A stretch of DNA of 64,000 nt from Pseudofulvimonas gallinarii (GCF_004343305.1 NZ_SMAF01000002.1:1-64000); one strand, 5' to 3'. Shown: positions 42,664-51,874, numbered from the stretch's first letter. Translations and numbers: made by a program. The notes: generated by a model not told the origin, from the sequence alone.

Positions 42664-43550
42664 GCCATCGTCTCCGTCAGTTCGATGAAACGTTCGGCCA
42701 GGCCGCCGCGGATGACTTCCAGATCGCTGACCGCCGGATCCTGTGCGAGCAGGCGGCGCAGGACGTCTTCGGCGTGGTCGCATTCCAGATCGACCAGACC
42801 GGACTGTTCGCGCACCTGCAGCACGCCCGGCCAGCTCGCCAGCAGGTCAGGCGCGAATGTCGTGCGGCAGCGGATGCGGCGCTGGCCGCTGCGCGCACGC
42901 AGCGCTTCGACGGCGCCTTCCTCGATCACGCGACCGCGGCCGATCACCGCAACGCGGTCGGCCAGCGCCTCGGCTTCCTCCAGGTAATGCGTGGTCAGCA
43001 GCACCGCGCAACCGGATGCCACCTGCGCGCGGATCACCTGCCAGAACGCCTGCCGCGACTGCACGTCCAGGCCGACCGTGGGTTCATCCAGGAACAGTAC
43101 GGAGGGACGACCGACCAGCGCCAGCGCGAACTGCACGCGCCGCTGCTGGCCGCCGGACAGCTTGCCGTAGGCCCGCTGCAGCAGCCCGGTGATGCCGGCC
43201 AGCTCCGCGGCTTCGGCCACCGGCATCGCATCCGGGTAATAGCTGGCGAACAGGCGCAGCACCTCGTGCACGCGAAGCGCCTCGGGCACGCCGGCGCTCT
43301 GCAGCATGGCGCCGATATGCTGACGCGCGCCGAGGTCGCCGGGCGGGCGACCGAACACGCTGGCCTCGCCGGCATCGGGCTGGACCAGACCGAGCATGAT
43401 CGACACCGCCGTCGTCTTGCCGGCGCCATTGCTTCCGAGCAGTGCCAGCACTTCACCGCGGCGCAGGCTCAGGTCCAGGGCGGCCAGCGCTTCGACCTCG
43501 CCGTAACGCTTGCGGATGCCCGCCAGGCTGACGATCACGTTTTCATCCAT
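42660..43550 (-). CDS. ABC transporter ATP-binding protein
   Basis: 296 residues from ATG 43550, with GAGGTGG about 5 nt upstream. Walker A LLGSNGAGKTTAVSIML, signature LSGGQQRRVQFALALVGRPSVLFLDEPTVGLD (C-loop and Walker B), switch His in LLTTHYLEEAEALADR. A C-terminal extension after residue 215 is typical of DrrA-type exporters. First gene of the ABC-permease-kinase-regulator unit. Confidence 0.94.
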   Translation of the reverse strand: MDENVIVSLAGIRKRYGEVEALAALDLSLRRGEVLALLGSNGAGKTTAVSIMLGLVQPDAGEASVFGRPPGDLGARQHIGAMLQSAGVPEALRVHEVLRLFASYYPDAMPVAEAAELAGITGLLQRAYGKLSGGQQRRVQFALALVGRPSVLFLDEPTVGLDVQSRQAFWQVIRAQVASGCAVLLTTHYLEEAEALADRVAVIGRGRVIEEGAVEALRARSGQRRIRCRTTFAPDLLASWPGVLQVREQSGLVDLECDHAEDVLRRLLAQDPAVSDLEVIRGGLAERFIELTETMA

Positions 43551-44123
43551 TGCATCCACCTCGCCGATAACAGGACGCAGTGTCCGGATCCGCGGGCGGG
43601 CGCGGCAGCGGCAAGGATCAGGCGGCGGTGGTGACAGCTGTCAGCCGCGCAGCCGGGCGCCTGTGCGGATCGGGCGTGCTGGCCTTGGCGGCCCGTGACC
43701 CTTGGTGGCGACCGCGGCCTGTGCGCCGTCTGGTCGATCGTCGAGTTGATAGATCGTTCGGCCCTTCGGCATTGCTCCGGACACCGAAATGTACCGACGC
43801 AGCCACGGCGCGAACCCGATACCCGGCCATTCGACATCCTCGCGCGATCTCCCGTACAGGCCGGCAAACCGCTGATCCGGCGAGCATTTGGACGCTGCGT
43901 TGACACGCGGCCACGTCGGAACCCGCCGATCCACCCGCCGCGGAGGTCGACAACGCGAGAGGGCCAACAGATCGCCGTGCCCCCGTTCCGGCCGCTGACA
44001 CGGCGTCGCCCGACCTGAAGCCGCGCCCCCGCCGTCGCCCGCGCCTCTCCGGGAGGTCTGCTCCGGAGCCTGGCCACGAACCCGGCCACGGCCCGACCCG
44101 ACCGGCCCTGCGGCCGCCCGTGC

Positions 44124-44129
44124 TATACT
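44124..44129 (+). promoter_or_regulatory. -10 element TATACT of the aminotransferase gene
   Basis: TATACT, 126 bp before the ATG at 44256. No good -35 is visible at the right spacing, so an activator or an extended -10 (TGC precedes it) may be used. Confidence 0.45.
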
Positions 44130-44209
44130 CCCAGCCCTTAAATCAATGCCTTGGCGCCGGATTGGCCCCGCCGGTCGCGTCACCAGCGGCAGCCCGTCCC
44201 GCGTTCCAC

Positions 44210-44242
44210 CGCCGATCCCGCGTGATCGGCGCGTTTCGTTTT
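44210..44242 (+). terminator. Terminator/attenuator-like hairpin in the aminotransferase leader
   Basis: CGCCGATC (44210-44217) pairs with GATCGGCG (44224-44231) across loop CCGCGT, followed by CGTTTCGTTTT. It sits between the -10 and the GGAGG ribosome-binding site at 44244, so premature termination could control the gene. Confidence 0.5.
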
Positions 44243-44255
44243 ACGGAGGTCGATC

Positions 44256-45767
44256 ATGCACATCCTCAACCAGCTCCAGCCCCTGCGTTCCGCCGGCGGC
44301 AGCATCCGCACGCCGGGCCTGTCCGATGAGGCGCTGCGCGCGTTCCAGGACGATGCGGACCTCAACGCCGCCGTCGCCGACGCCGTCGAAGCATTCACAC
44401 GCCTGTGTAACGAATATCCCGACCTGGTCGCCATGGACGAGGAAGCGCAGCTGCGCCACCTGCAGGCCGGCTTCGTCAATTTCTATCCGGATGACGCCGT
44501 CAATCCGTACGTCGCGCTGACCGCGCGCGGTCCGTGGATCGTCACGCTCAAGGGTGCGGTGATCTATGACGCCGGCGGCTACGGCATGCTCGGCATGGGC
44601 CACGCGCCTGCGCCGGTGATCGACGCGATGGCGAAGCCGCAGGCGATGGCCAACATCATGACGCCGTCTGTGTCGCAGCTGCGCTTCACGCAGGCGCTAC
44701 GCGCCGAGATCGGCCACCGCGGCAACGGCTGCCCGTACAGCCACTTCATGTGCCTGAACTCCGGTTCGGAGTCGGTCTCGCTGGCCGGCCGCATCGCCGA
44801 CGTCAATGCCCGCGAGCAGACCCGTCCCGGCGGCCGCCACGCCGGCAAGACCATCAAGCGCCTGGCGGTCAAGGGTGGCTTCCACGGTCGCACCGAACTG
44901 CCCTCGCGTTACTCGGATTCCACGCGCAAGGCGTATCGCGACAACCTCGCCAGCTGGAACGACGGTTCCGACAACCTGGTCGTCATCCCGCCCTACGACG
45001 TCGAGGCCCTGCGCCAGGCGTTCGCCGAGGCCGAGCGCGAAGGCTGGTTCTTCGAAGCCATGTTCATCGAGCCGGTCATGGGCGAAGGCGATCCGGGCAT
45101 GGCGCTGACGCCGGAGTTCTATTCCGTCGCCCGCGAACTGACGCTGGAACACGGCACGCTGCTGCTGATCGACTCCATCCAGGCCGGCCTGCGAGCGCAT
45201 GGCGTGCTGTCGGTCGTCGACTATCCCGGCTTCGAAACGCTGCAGGCACCGGACCTGGAGACCTACTCCAAGGCCCTCAACGCCGGCCAGTACCCGATGT
45301 CGGTCGTCGCCGCGACCGAACGTGCCGCCGCGCTGTACCGCAAGGGCACCTATGGCAACACCATGACCGCCAACCCGCGCGCACTGGATGTCGCCAGCAC
45401 CGTGCTCGGCCAGCTCAAGCCGGAACTGCGCGCGAACATTTCCGAGCGCGGTCGGTCCGCCGTCGCCAAGCTCAAGGCGCTGGCCGACGAGCTGGGCGGA
45501 CTGATCACCAAGGTCCAGGGCACCGGCCTGCTCTTCTCCTGCGAACTGTCGCCGGTATTCAAGTGCTACGGCGCCAACAGCACCGAGGAGTTCATGCGCG
45601 AACACGGCTTCGGCGTCATCCACGGCGGCGCCAACTCGCTGCGCTTCACGCCGCACTTCGCCGTCACCGATGCCGAGCTGGACCTGCTGGTCTCCGGCGT
45701 GCGCCACGCCCTGCTCGAAGGCCCGCGCAAGCAGGACGACGGCAACAGCCAGCAGCAGGCCGCCTGA
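44256..45767 (+). CDS. Class III PLP aminotransferase
   Basis: 503 residues. Fold-type I features: LNSGSESVSLAGRIADVNAR (phosphate site), KGGFHGRTELPSRYSD, FIEPVMGEGDPGMALTPEFYSVARELTLEHGTLLLIDSIQAGLRAHGV (PLP Asp), PLP Lys near residue 339 in TYSKALNAGQYPMSVV, and TYGNTMTANPRAL. The Asp-loop reads LIDSIQAG rather than the common LIDEVQTG. Substrate unresolved: relatives are called lysine 6- or ornithine aminotransferases. The N-terminal 60 residues are extra compared with the basic fold. Controlled from a 126-nt leader; strong hairpin after the stop. Confidence 0.85.
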   Translation: MHILNQLQPLRSAGGSIRTPGLSDEALRAFQDDADLNAAVADAVEAFTRLCNEYPDLVAMDEEAQLRHLQAGFVNFYPDDAVNPYVALTARGPWIVTLKGAVIYDAGGYGMLGMGHAPAPVIDAMAKPQAMANIMTPSVSQLRFTQALRAEIGHRGNGCPYSHFMCLNSGSESVSLAGRIADVNAREQTRPGGRHAGKTIKRLAVKGGFHGRTELPSRYSDSTRKAYRDNLASWNDGSDNLVVIPPYDVEALRQAFAEAEREGWFFEAMFIEPVMGEGDPGMALTPEFYSVARELTLEHGTLLLIDSIQAGLRAHGVLSVVDYPGFETLQAPDLETYSKALNAGQYPMSVVAATERAAALYRKGTYGNTMTANPRALDVASTVLGQLKPELRANISERGRSAVAKLKALADELGGLITKVQGTGLLFSCELSPVFKCYGANSTEEFMREHGFGVIHGGANSLRFTPHFAVTDAELDLLVSGVRHALLEGPRKQDDGNSQQQAA

Positions 45768-45783
45768 GCCTTCCCGCATCGAC

Positions 45784-45812
45784 GGTGCCGGCCGCAATGG
45801 CCGGCACCTGTT
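45784..45812 (+). terminator. Terminator hairpin after the aminotransferase gene
   Basis: A perfect 10-bp stem GGTGCCGGCC / GGCCGGCACC with loop GCAAT, followed by TGTT. It lies 17 bp after the stop; the T tract is poor but the stem is very stable. Confidence 0.65.
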
Positions 45813-45957
45813 CCAGAAGAAGACATCCTCGCCGCCACATAGGCGAGGCGCGCACGTCGATCGCACCGGACCAACGAAGCCCGCGCCGCGGCGGCTTCGT
45901 CAGACGCCACCTTTCCGCAAGCACTGGCCGTACCCCCTATTCGTGCAGCACACCATT

Positions 45958-47838
45958 TCAGGCTCGGTCGCCGCGCAGGGCGCGCACCGCGGCTTCAAGC
46001 GAGGCGGCGCTGGCCTGTTCGGGCGCGATCGGCGGGCCGGCGATGATGCCGATGCGGGCGCGGAAGCGGCGCGGCAGCCGGGCGCGGTGCAGGCGTGAAT
46101 CGCGGCGGCTCCACATGCTGGCCCACATGCCGCGCAGGGCCATGGGCACGACGGGAACGGGACGCGTGGCCAGGATGCGCTCGACGCCGCGCTTGAACGG
46201 GGCGATTTCGCCGTCCGTCGTGAGCCCGCCTTCGGGGAAGATGCCGACCAGTTCGCCGGCCGCCAGGGCGGCGTCGATCTGCGCGAAGGCGCGTTCCATC
46301 ACGTCCGGATCTTCCTTGCTGCCGGCGATGGGAATGGCACGCGCGGCCTTGAACAACTGCTTCATGCCGGGGATGTTGAAGATCCTGTAGTACATGACGA
46401 AGCGGATCGGCCGCGGCACCGCGCCCATGAGCAGCAACGCATCCATGTAGCTGACATGGTTGCAGACGACCAGCGCCGGCCCTTCGTCGGGAATGTGTTC
46501 CAGCCCCTGGATGTCGATGCGGTACAGCGCCTTGATCGCCAGCCAGCTGACGAAGCGGGCGACGAATTCCGGCACCAGCGTGAAAATGTAGATCGCCACC
46601 AGGGCATTGAGGACGGCGGTGACCAGCAGCAGTTCGGGAATGTTGAGTCCGGCCTGCAGCAGCACGATGGCAAGGACGGCGGCTGCGACCATGAACAGCG
46701 CGTTGAGGATGTTGTTGGCGGCGATGACCTGCGACAGCCGTTCGCGCGGTGCGCGCTGCTGCACCAGCGCGAACAGCGGCACGATGAAGAAGCCGCCGGA
46801 CAGGCCGATCAGCAGCAGGTCGATGCACAGCCGGATGTTGCCGTCGACGGCGAGGAAGGCGCGCCAGTCCAGGCCGGCGACCAGCGCCGCTTCCGGCCGC
46901 GCCAGGTAGAGGTCGACGCCGAACACGGTGAGGCCCAGCGCGCCAAGCGGCACCAGTCCGATCTCCACCGTGCGCCGCGACAGCATTTCGCACATCAGCG
47001 AACCGAGGCCGATGCCGAAGGCGAACAGCGTCAGCACCAGCGGCGCGACGCTGGCGTCACCCCCCAGATAGACCTTGGTGTAGTTCGGCAGCTGCGCCAG
47101 CACCACCGAACCGAAGAACCAGAACCAGCTGATGCCGAGCACGGCGTTGAGCACGGCGCGATGGCCGCGCAATCCCATCACCACGCGCCAGGTCTGGCGT
47201 ACCGGGTTCCAGTCCATGCGCAGCGACGGATCGGTGGCCGCCGCGACCGGAATCGCCCGCGCGCTCAGCCAGCCGGCGATGGCGAGGACCAACACGGCGA
47301 CGGCGACATAGCACTCACCGTTGTCGAAGGCATTCATCAGCCAGCCGCCGAACAGCGAGCCGATCAGAATGGCGAGGAAGGTACTGGCCTCGATCAGGCC
47401 GTTGCCGCCGACCAGTTCTTCCGGCCTCAGTGCCTGCGGCAGGATGGAATACTTCACCGGCCCGAACAGCGCGCTCTGCGCGCCGCTGAGGCACAGCACG
47501 GCCATCAGGAACGGCAGCGAGCCGGTCCACAGTGCGAAGGCGGCGAGCACCATGATGCCGATCTCCAGCAGCTTGATCTGCCGGATGGCCCGCGACTTCT
47601 CGCTGCGTTCCGCCCACTGCCCCGCTGTCGCCGACAGCAGGAAGAACGGCAGGATGAACAGGCCGGCCGCGAGGTTGGAATAGAAATCAACGTCGGCGGC
47701 GTCCAGGCCGGTCACCCGGAAGGCGATCAGGATGACCAGCGCGTTGCGGAAGACGTTGTCGTTGAAGGCGCCCAGCGCCTGCGTCAGGAAGAACGGCAGG
47801 AAGCGGCGGCTGCGCAGCAGGCTGAACTGGTTGGACAC
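45958..47838 (-). CDS. LplT-like MFS transporter fused to a PlsC-type acyltransferase
   Basis: 626 residues from GTG 47838. Residues 1-425 are a 12-helix MFS carrier of the lysophospholipid transporter type (RRFLPFFLTQALGAFNDNVFRNALVILIAF, SGAQSALFGPVKYSILPQAL). Residues 430-626 are a glycerolipid acyltransferase: H-x4-D motif CNHVSYMDALL near 456 and FPEGGLTTDGEIAPFKRGVE. Such fusions flip lysophospholipids inward and re-acylate them. The acyl-ACP synthetase domain found in E. coli Aas and in longer three-part relatives is absent here. Confidence 0.9.
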   Translation of the reverse strand: MSNQFSLLRSRRFLPFFLTQALGAFNDNVFRNALVILIAFRVTGLDAADVDFYSNLAAGLFILPFFLLSATAGQWAERSEKSRAIRQIKLLEIGIMVLAAFALWTGSLPFLMAVLCLSGAQSALFGPVKYSILPQALRPEELVGGNGLIEASTFLAILIGSLFGGWLMNAFDNGECYVAVAVLVLAIAGWLSARAIPVAAATDPSLRMDWNPVRQTWRVVMGLRGHRAVLNAVLGISWFWFFGSVVLAQLPNYTKVYLGGDASVAPLVLTLFAFGIGLGSLMCEMLSRRTVEIGLVPLGALGLTVFGVDLYLARPEAALVAGLDWRAFLAVDGNIRLCIDLLLIGLSGGFFIVPLFALVQQRAPRERLSQVIAANNILNALFMVAAAVLAIVLLQAGLNIPELLLVTAVLNALVAIYIFTLVPEFVARFVSWLAIKALYRIDIQGLEHIPDEGPALVVCNHVSYMDALLLMGAVPRPIRFVMYYRIFNIPGMKQLFKAARAIPIAGSKEDPDVMERAFAQIDAALAAGELVGIFPEGGLTTDGEIAPFKRGVERILATRPVPVVPMALRGMWASMWSRRDSRLHRARLPRRFRARIGIIAGPPIAPEQASAASLEAAVRALRGDRA

Positions 47839-48162
47839 GTCGCGTCGCGCTCCTGTTCGCTATCCAGCGGATCGTCCAGCGGCGGAGTTTGGCAGAGGCC
47901 GTGACCACTGTCGCGGGACCGGCAGGCCGTACGCGCCATTCCCGGACCGCCGCGATCCTGTCGGCCTGCAATCGGAACGGCGACGCCACAGCCCGCTTCG
48001 TTCGCGGCAGGCGCCGATGCGGAACACGGCCATCACCAGGCGCCCTGAGGAGACCGCACCGCTTCCGACGCCGTACGACAGGCGCGTTGCCGGCCGTCAC
48101 CGACCAGTACGCATGACAGGAACATCCGGGCGCGCTGTCCGCCGCGGCCGGACTTTCGCCAG
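47839..48162. other. 324-bp intergenic region, nothing recognised
   Basis: No gene, repeat or convincing terminator seen between the transporter-acyltransferase gene and the metalloprotease gene. Confidence 0.4.
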
Positions 48163-49377
48163 TCAGTCGAAGCCGTGCCGCATGATGGTCTTGATGCGGA
48201 AATTGGCGATCAGCTGCGAGGTGTAGTTGCCGACGCGGGCATTGTTGCGCTCGTCCGGGATGCCGGTCGGGCGTCCCATGTAGCTGACGTCGGGATTGGA
48301 GAAATACATGCGACGCGAGCAGCTGGGACCGGACGGGCAGGCGTAGGAGAGTACCGTCCGGAAGCGCTCCGTCGTGGTTGGACCGCTGTTGTCCCAATGG
48401 CCATAGGCATCCGGTGCCAGGTTGCTGCTGCCTGCCGATTCCGGATTGTGCAGCATGCCCATGTTGTGGCCGTGCTCGTGCGCGTAGGTCAGGTTGCCGA
48501 CGGCACAGCTGCGGACGGTGACCTGGACGGCACTGCGTTCAAACGCCGGATTCAGGCTGTTCAGGACATAGCCGACGCCGCAACCGTTCGGATCGGTCTC
48601 GATGAACAGCGAAACCATGTCGGCATACACCTTGTCGCGCAAGGCGGTGATGGCCTTGCTGTCGCGCAGCCAGCCCAGCGCCGGGCTGCCGGAACCGGTT
48701 TCCTCGTACTCGACTTCGTACGCACCCACCAGATTGAATCGGGGCAGCATCAGGCTGTTGGTGAACGAAGCATTGGCGTTGTCCACCGCTGCCTGAGCGG
48801 TCGCCTCGATCTGCGCGGTGCCACCGGCACCCTCACGCGCCGCTGCCGTGTAGACGATCAGTACGTCGATGTCATCCTGGCGATCACGGAACGCCGCATC
48901 GCTGCCGGTGACCGCCTGTGCCGGCGACGCCTCCAGATCTTCGCCGGCATGCAGGCCACCGCTGCAGGGCGGGTACATCGCATGATCGACCCGCTGGAGC
49001 CTCGAGTGGCCGACGTCGACGGGCACCACTTCGTAAGTCGCTTCCTGCAGCGAGACCAGGCCGGCAAGCATGCCCTTGTGCAAGGTCAGGTGGACCTGGC
49101 CTTCCGGTTGTCCGCCGGCATGGCCGTGCCAGCTTGCACCGTCGACGCGCCGACGGGCATGCGCCTGGACAAACTGCACGACCCCGTCCGGCAACGCCAG
49201 TTCCATTGTCGCCATTTCGACGAACCCGGGGTCGCCAGGAAATATCAGCGCATGCGGAACCGCCGCAGGTGCAGGCAGCCGCGCGACGCCGTCCGTGCTG
49301 TCCTGCAGGATCCAGAACGCCTGCGCCGGTACCGGCAGGGAAACGGCGGCAACGAAGGCGGCGCGCAGCAACTTCAT
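48163..49377 (-). CDS. Secreted zinc metalloprotease (peptidyl-Asp/reprolysin-like)
   Basis: 404 residues. Signal peptide MKLLRAAFVAAVSLPVPAQA, a propeptide-like part (about 20-165) containing VHLTLHKGMLAGLVSLQEATYEV, then a catalytic domain opening DVLIVYTAAAREGAGG. The zinc site is HEHGHNMGMLHNPESAG near residue 300 (HExxHxxGxxH, metzincin). It resembles the M72 peptidyl-Asp endoproteases of Lysobacter and Pseudomonas. The C-terminus FRIKTIMRHGFD looks like a diverged version of the IFxNGFE tail of two other secreted proteins in the window. Confidence 0.87.
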   Translation of the reverse strand: MKLLRAAFVAAVSLPVPAQAFWILQDSTDGVARLPAPAAVPHALIFPGDPGFVEMATMELALPDGVVQFVQAHARRRVDGASWHGHAGGQPEGQVHLTLHKGMLAGLVSLQEATYEVVPVDVGHSRLQRVDHAMYPPCSGGLHAGEDLEASPAQAVTGSDAAFRDRQDDIDVLIVYTAAAREGAGGTAQIEATAQAAVDNANASFTNSLMLPRFNLVGAYEVEYEETGSGSPALGWLRDSKAITALRDKVYADMVSLFIETDPNGCGVGYVLNSLNPAFERSAVQVTVRSCAVGNLTYAHEHGHNMGMLHNPESAGSSNLAPDAYGHWDNSGPTTTERFRTVLSYACPSGPSCSRRMYFSNPDVSYMGRPTGIPDERNNARVGNYTSQLIANFRIKTIMRHGFD

Positions 49378-49461
49378 GTTCACCCCTGTTTGCACCTGGG
49401 CCGGATGGCTCCGCCGGAAGCCTAGCAAACAATGCGCGCTACCGCACATTCTCGCCTTGTC

Positions 49462-49869
49462 TCACGCCGGCAGGCAGCCGCGCGTGGGGATCGGTGGCAG
49501 CACCATGCGTTGCAGCAGGTGCTCCAGCGCGAGCCGTGGCTCGTTGCAGCGTCCGCCGTGCACGGGTGACGTCTGGATCAGCGCGCTGCGTTGCGCGGTC
49601 AACCAGTGGAAACGGGCACGCAGCGGCAAACGGGCGATCTCGCCGGCATTCGCCTCGCCGGCGACGATGCGTTCGACGGCCCCGAGCTGGCGCTGTACCA
49701 GTTCGATGTCGACCTGCGGATCCAGGGCGCGCAACCGCGCTTCGTCAAGTGCGAACAGGGCACCGAGGTAAACCCCGTCGCGCGTGGACAACAGCACGCC
49801 GGCGTTGACGAACTCGCCGCGTTCGACACGCGGCACGACGCGCACGATGGCGTAGTCATAGCAGAGCAT
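49462..49869 (-). CDS. DUF3037 protein
   Basis: 135 residues: MLCYDYAIVRVVPRVERGEFVNAGVLLSTRDGVYLGALFALDEARLRAL at the N-terminus and LTAQRSALIQTSPVHGGRC near the end, which define DUF3037. The function is unknown. The start overlaps the stop of the HipA_2 gene by 14 bp, so both are translated together. The pair recurs in other bacteria according to general knowledge of these families. Confidence 0.82.
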   Translation of the reverse strand: MLCYDYAIVRVVPRVERGEFVNAGVLLSTRDGVYLGALFALDEARLRALDPQVDIELVQRQLGAVERIVAGEANAGEIARLPLRARFHWLTAQRSALIQTSPVHGGRCNEPRLALEHLLQRMVLPPIPTRGCLPA

Positions 49870-50638
49870 GGGCGCGCTCCGCTTCGGCGACGAATGCCGC
49901 GCGCAGGCGCAGCCGTTCGCACAGGTACCGGGTATAGGCGGCCCGCCATCCGGCGGCACCGGGCAGCGTCGTATCCGCCTCCAGCCAGGCATCGGGCACC
50001 AGGGCGAGGACGCCTTCGATGACGGCCGGGGTCAGGCGCGCGGCCATGTCGGCATCGACCTCGCCAACGGCATCGGCCCAACGCAGCAGGACATGGTCGG
50101 CGATGCGCTTGAACGGCTGGCCGGCGTTGTCGGCGGAGCCGTCCCAGCCGTGGTGGATGTACAGCGCGGCACCGTGGTCGATCAGCCACAGGCGCCGGTG
50201 CCACAGCATCAGGTTGGGATTGCGCGTGCTACGATCGACGTTGCTGACGAAGGCGTCGAACCAGACGATGCGCGAAGCCAGCTCTGGCGGCACCTCGATG
50301 GTGCTGGCGGCGTCGAAGTTCGCGGCGCCGGGCAAGTAGTCGAGCGCCAGGTTCAGGCCGCCACTGGCGCGCACCAGTTCCTGGATTTCCGGATCGGCTT
50401 CGGTCCGCGCCAGTTCGGGGTCGAGGTCGGCGAGCACGATCTCGGGCACCGGCAGCTCCAGCGCGCGCGCCAGCTCACCGGCCACCAGTTCGGCGATCAG
50501 CGCCTTCACGCCCTGCCCCGCGCCGCGGAACTTGAGCACGTACAGCCCGAGGTCGTCGGCTTCGACCACGGCCGGCATCGAACCGCCCTCGCGCAGCGGC
50601 GTGACATAGCGTTCGACGGTGATGCGGCGCAGGCTCAT
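49856..50638 (-). CDS. HipA_2-like kinase-fold protein
   Basis: 260 residues. YVLKFRGAGQGVKALIAELVAGELARALELPVPEIVLADLD resembles the N-lobe of HipA-like kinases; RIVWFDAFVSNVDRSTRNPNLMLWHRRLWLIDHGAALYIHHGW carries a D-x5-N catalytic loop and an IDHG metal-binding motif like the DFG of protein and lipid kinases. It should bind ATP and phosphorylate an unknown target. There is no HipB antitoxin; its partner is the overlapping DUF3037 gene. It follows alr by 19 bp and may be read from the dnaB-alr transcript. Confidence 0.8.
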   Translation of the reverse strand: MSLRRITVERYVTPLREGGSMPAVVEADDLGLYVLKFRGAGQGVKALIAELVAGELARALELPVPEIVLADLDPELARTEADPEIQELVRASGGLNLALDYLPGAANFDAASTIEVPPELASRIVWFDAFVSNVDRSTRNPNLMLWHRRLWLIDHGAALYIHHGWDGSADNAGQPFKRIADHVLLRWADAVGEVDADMAARLTPAVIEGVLALVPDAWLEADTTLPGAAGWRAAYTRYLCERLRLRAAFVAEAERAHALL

Positions 50639-50657
50639 GGCGCGAGCATACCGGCGC

Positions 50658-51737
50658 TCAGCCGCGTTCGACGAAATCGACGCGGCGGGTCATGCCGCAG
50701 ATCAGCTCGTAGCCGATGGTGCCGGCGCGCGCGCCGATTTCCTCGACCGGCAACTCCGGTCCCCAGAGCGTCACTTCGTCGCCGATCCGGGCATCGGGAT
50801 GGGCACGCAGGTCGATGCTCATCAGGTCCATCGACACCCGGCCCACGGTGCCGGCACGACGACCGCGCAGCAGCACCGGCGTGCCGGCTTCTGCGACCCT
50901 CGGGTAGCCGTCGCCGTAACCGATGGCGACGATGCCGATCGGCATGTCTTCCGGGCAGATCCAGCTGCCGCCATAGCCGATTGCTTCGCCTCGGGCGACG
51001 GTCTTGATCGAGATCAGCCGCGCCGTCAGCGTCATCGCCGGACGAAAGCCGAACTCGCTGCCGCTGCGGCCGGCGACCGCGGACACGCCATAGAGCACGC
51101 CGCCGGCGCGCACCCAGTCGGCATGCGCCGCCGGCCAGCCGAGGATCGCCGCCGAGTTCGCCAGCGAGCGCTCGCCGTCGAACGGCCGCGTCGCGTTGCT
51201 GAAGGTCTCGATCTGCTTCGCCGTGGCGTCGATCCCGAACTCGTCGGAACGCGCGAAGTGGCTGAGCAGCTGGATGCGGCCGGCGATATGCGGCAGTGCC
51301 GACAGCCGCGCATGCACGGCGGCGGCGTCCGAGGGTTCGAAGCCGAGGCGGTGCATGCCGCTGTCGACCTTCAGCCATACCGGCATCGGCCGCGGATCGG
51401 TGTCGGCTTCCAGCCACGGCAACTGGCTTTCGTGATGGATCACCGGCTCCAGCGCCAGCGCGTGCATGGTCGCGACGTCGCCGGGTTCATCGATGCCGGA
51501 CAGCACGACGACGCGATGCGGCAGGCCAATGGCGCGGATGCGTTCACCGTCGGCGATCGAGGCCACGCCAAAGGCATCGGCGTCGGACAGCGCGCGCGCG
51601 ACGCGTTCCAGTCCATGCCCGTAGCCGTCGGCCTTGACCACGGCCATGACCTTCGAATGCGGCACCCGCGCACGCACCTGCGCCAGGTTGTGGCGCAGGG
51701 CATCAAGGTGGATGGTGGCGGTGACGCGACGGCTCAT
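50658..51737 (-). CDS. alr: Alanine racemase
   Basis: 359 residues, fold-type III PLP enzyme: PLP Lys in MAVVKADGYGHGLERVARAL (near residue 34), LKVDSGMHRLGFEPSDA, GGVLYGVSAV and the C-terminal GRVSMDLMSIDL and TLWGPELPVEEIG blocks with the catalytic Tyr later in GTIGYELICGMTRRV. It makes D-alanine for peptidoglycan. The position after dnaB is the classical dnaB-alr arrangement. Confidence 0.95.
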   Translation of the reverse strand: MSRRVTATIHLDALRHNLAQVRARVPHSKVMAVVKADGYGHGLERVARALSDADAFGVASIADGERIRAIGLPHRVVVLSGIDEPGDVATMHALALEPVIHHESQLPWLEADTDPRPMPVWLKVDSGMHRLGFEPSDAAAVHARLSALPHIAGRIQLLSHFARSDEFGIDATAKQIETFSNATRPFDGERSLANSAAILGWPAAHADWVRAGGVLYGVSAVAGRSGSEFGFRPAMTLTARLISIKTVARGEAIGYGGSWICPEDMPIGIVAIGYGDGYPRVAEAGTPVLLRGRRAGTVGRVSMDLMSIDLRAHPDARIGDEVTLWGPELPVEEIGARAGTIGYELICGMTRRVDFVERG

Positions 51738-51874
51738 CGGCGAGCAGGCCCCGGTTGCGGTGCGTCATTGTCGGGCATGACGGCGGCGCGTGTCAGGCCC
51801 GCCCGTCGGTCCCGCGTCCACCGGTCGGGCGCGCATGGGCAATTTTCCAGGGAGCACGGCGCTACCGGCGGCGG

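Larger units (their letters stand above)
43551..44255. other. 705-bp region without a supported gene, including the aminotransferase leader
   Basis: Several frames are open because of high GC, but none has a start signal, domain or credible residue pattern. The part 43730-43900 is visibly less GC-rich and may be a decayed gene. From about 44124 it carries the promoter and 5' leader of the aminotransferase gene. Confidence 0.5.

Noticed and set aside
43641-44183. A 180-codon minus-strand frame in the gap before the aminotransferase
   Set aside because: No start signal and no domain. A short stretch (FAGLYGRSREDVEWPGIGFAPW) looks almost protein-like, so a decayed gene is possible but cannot be supported.
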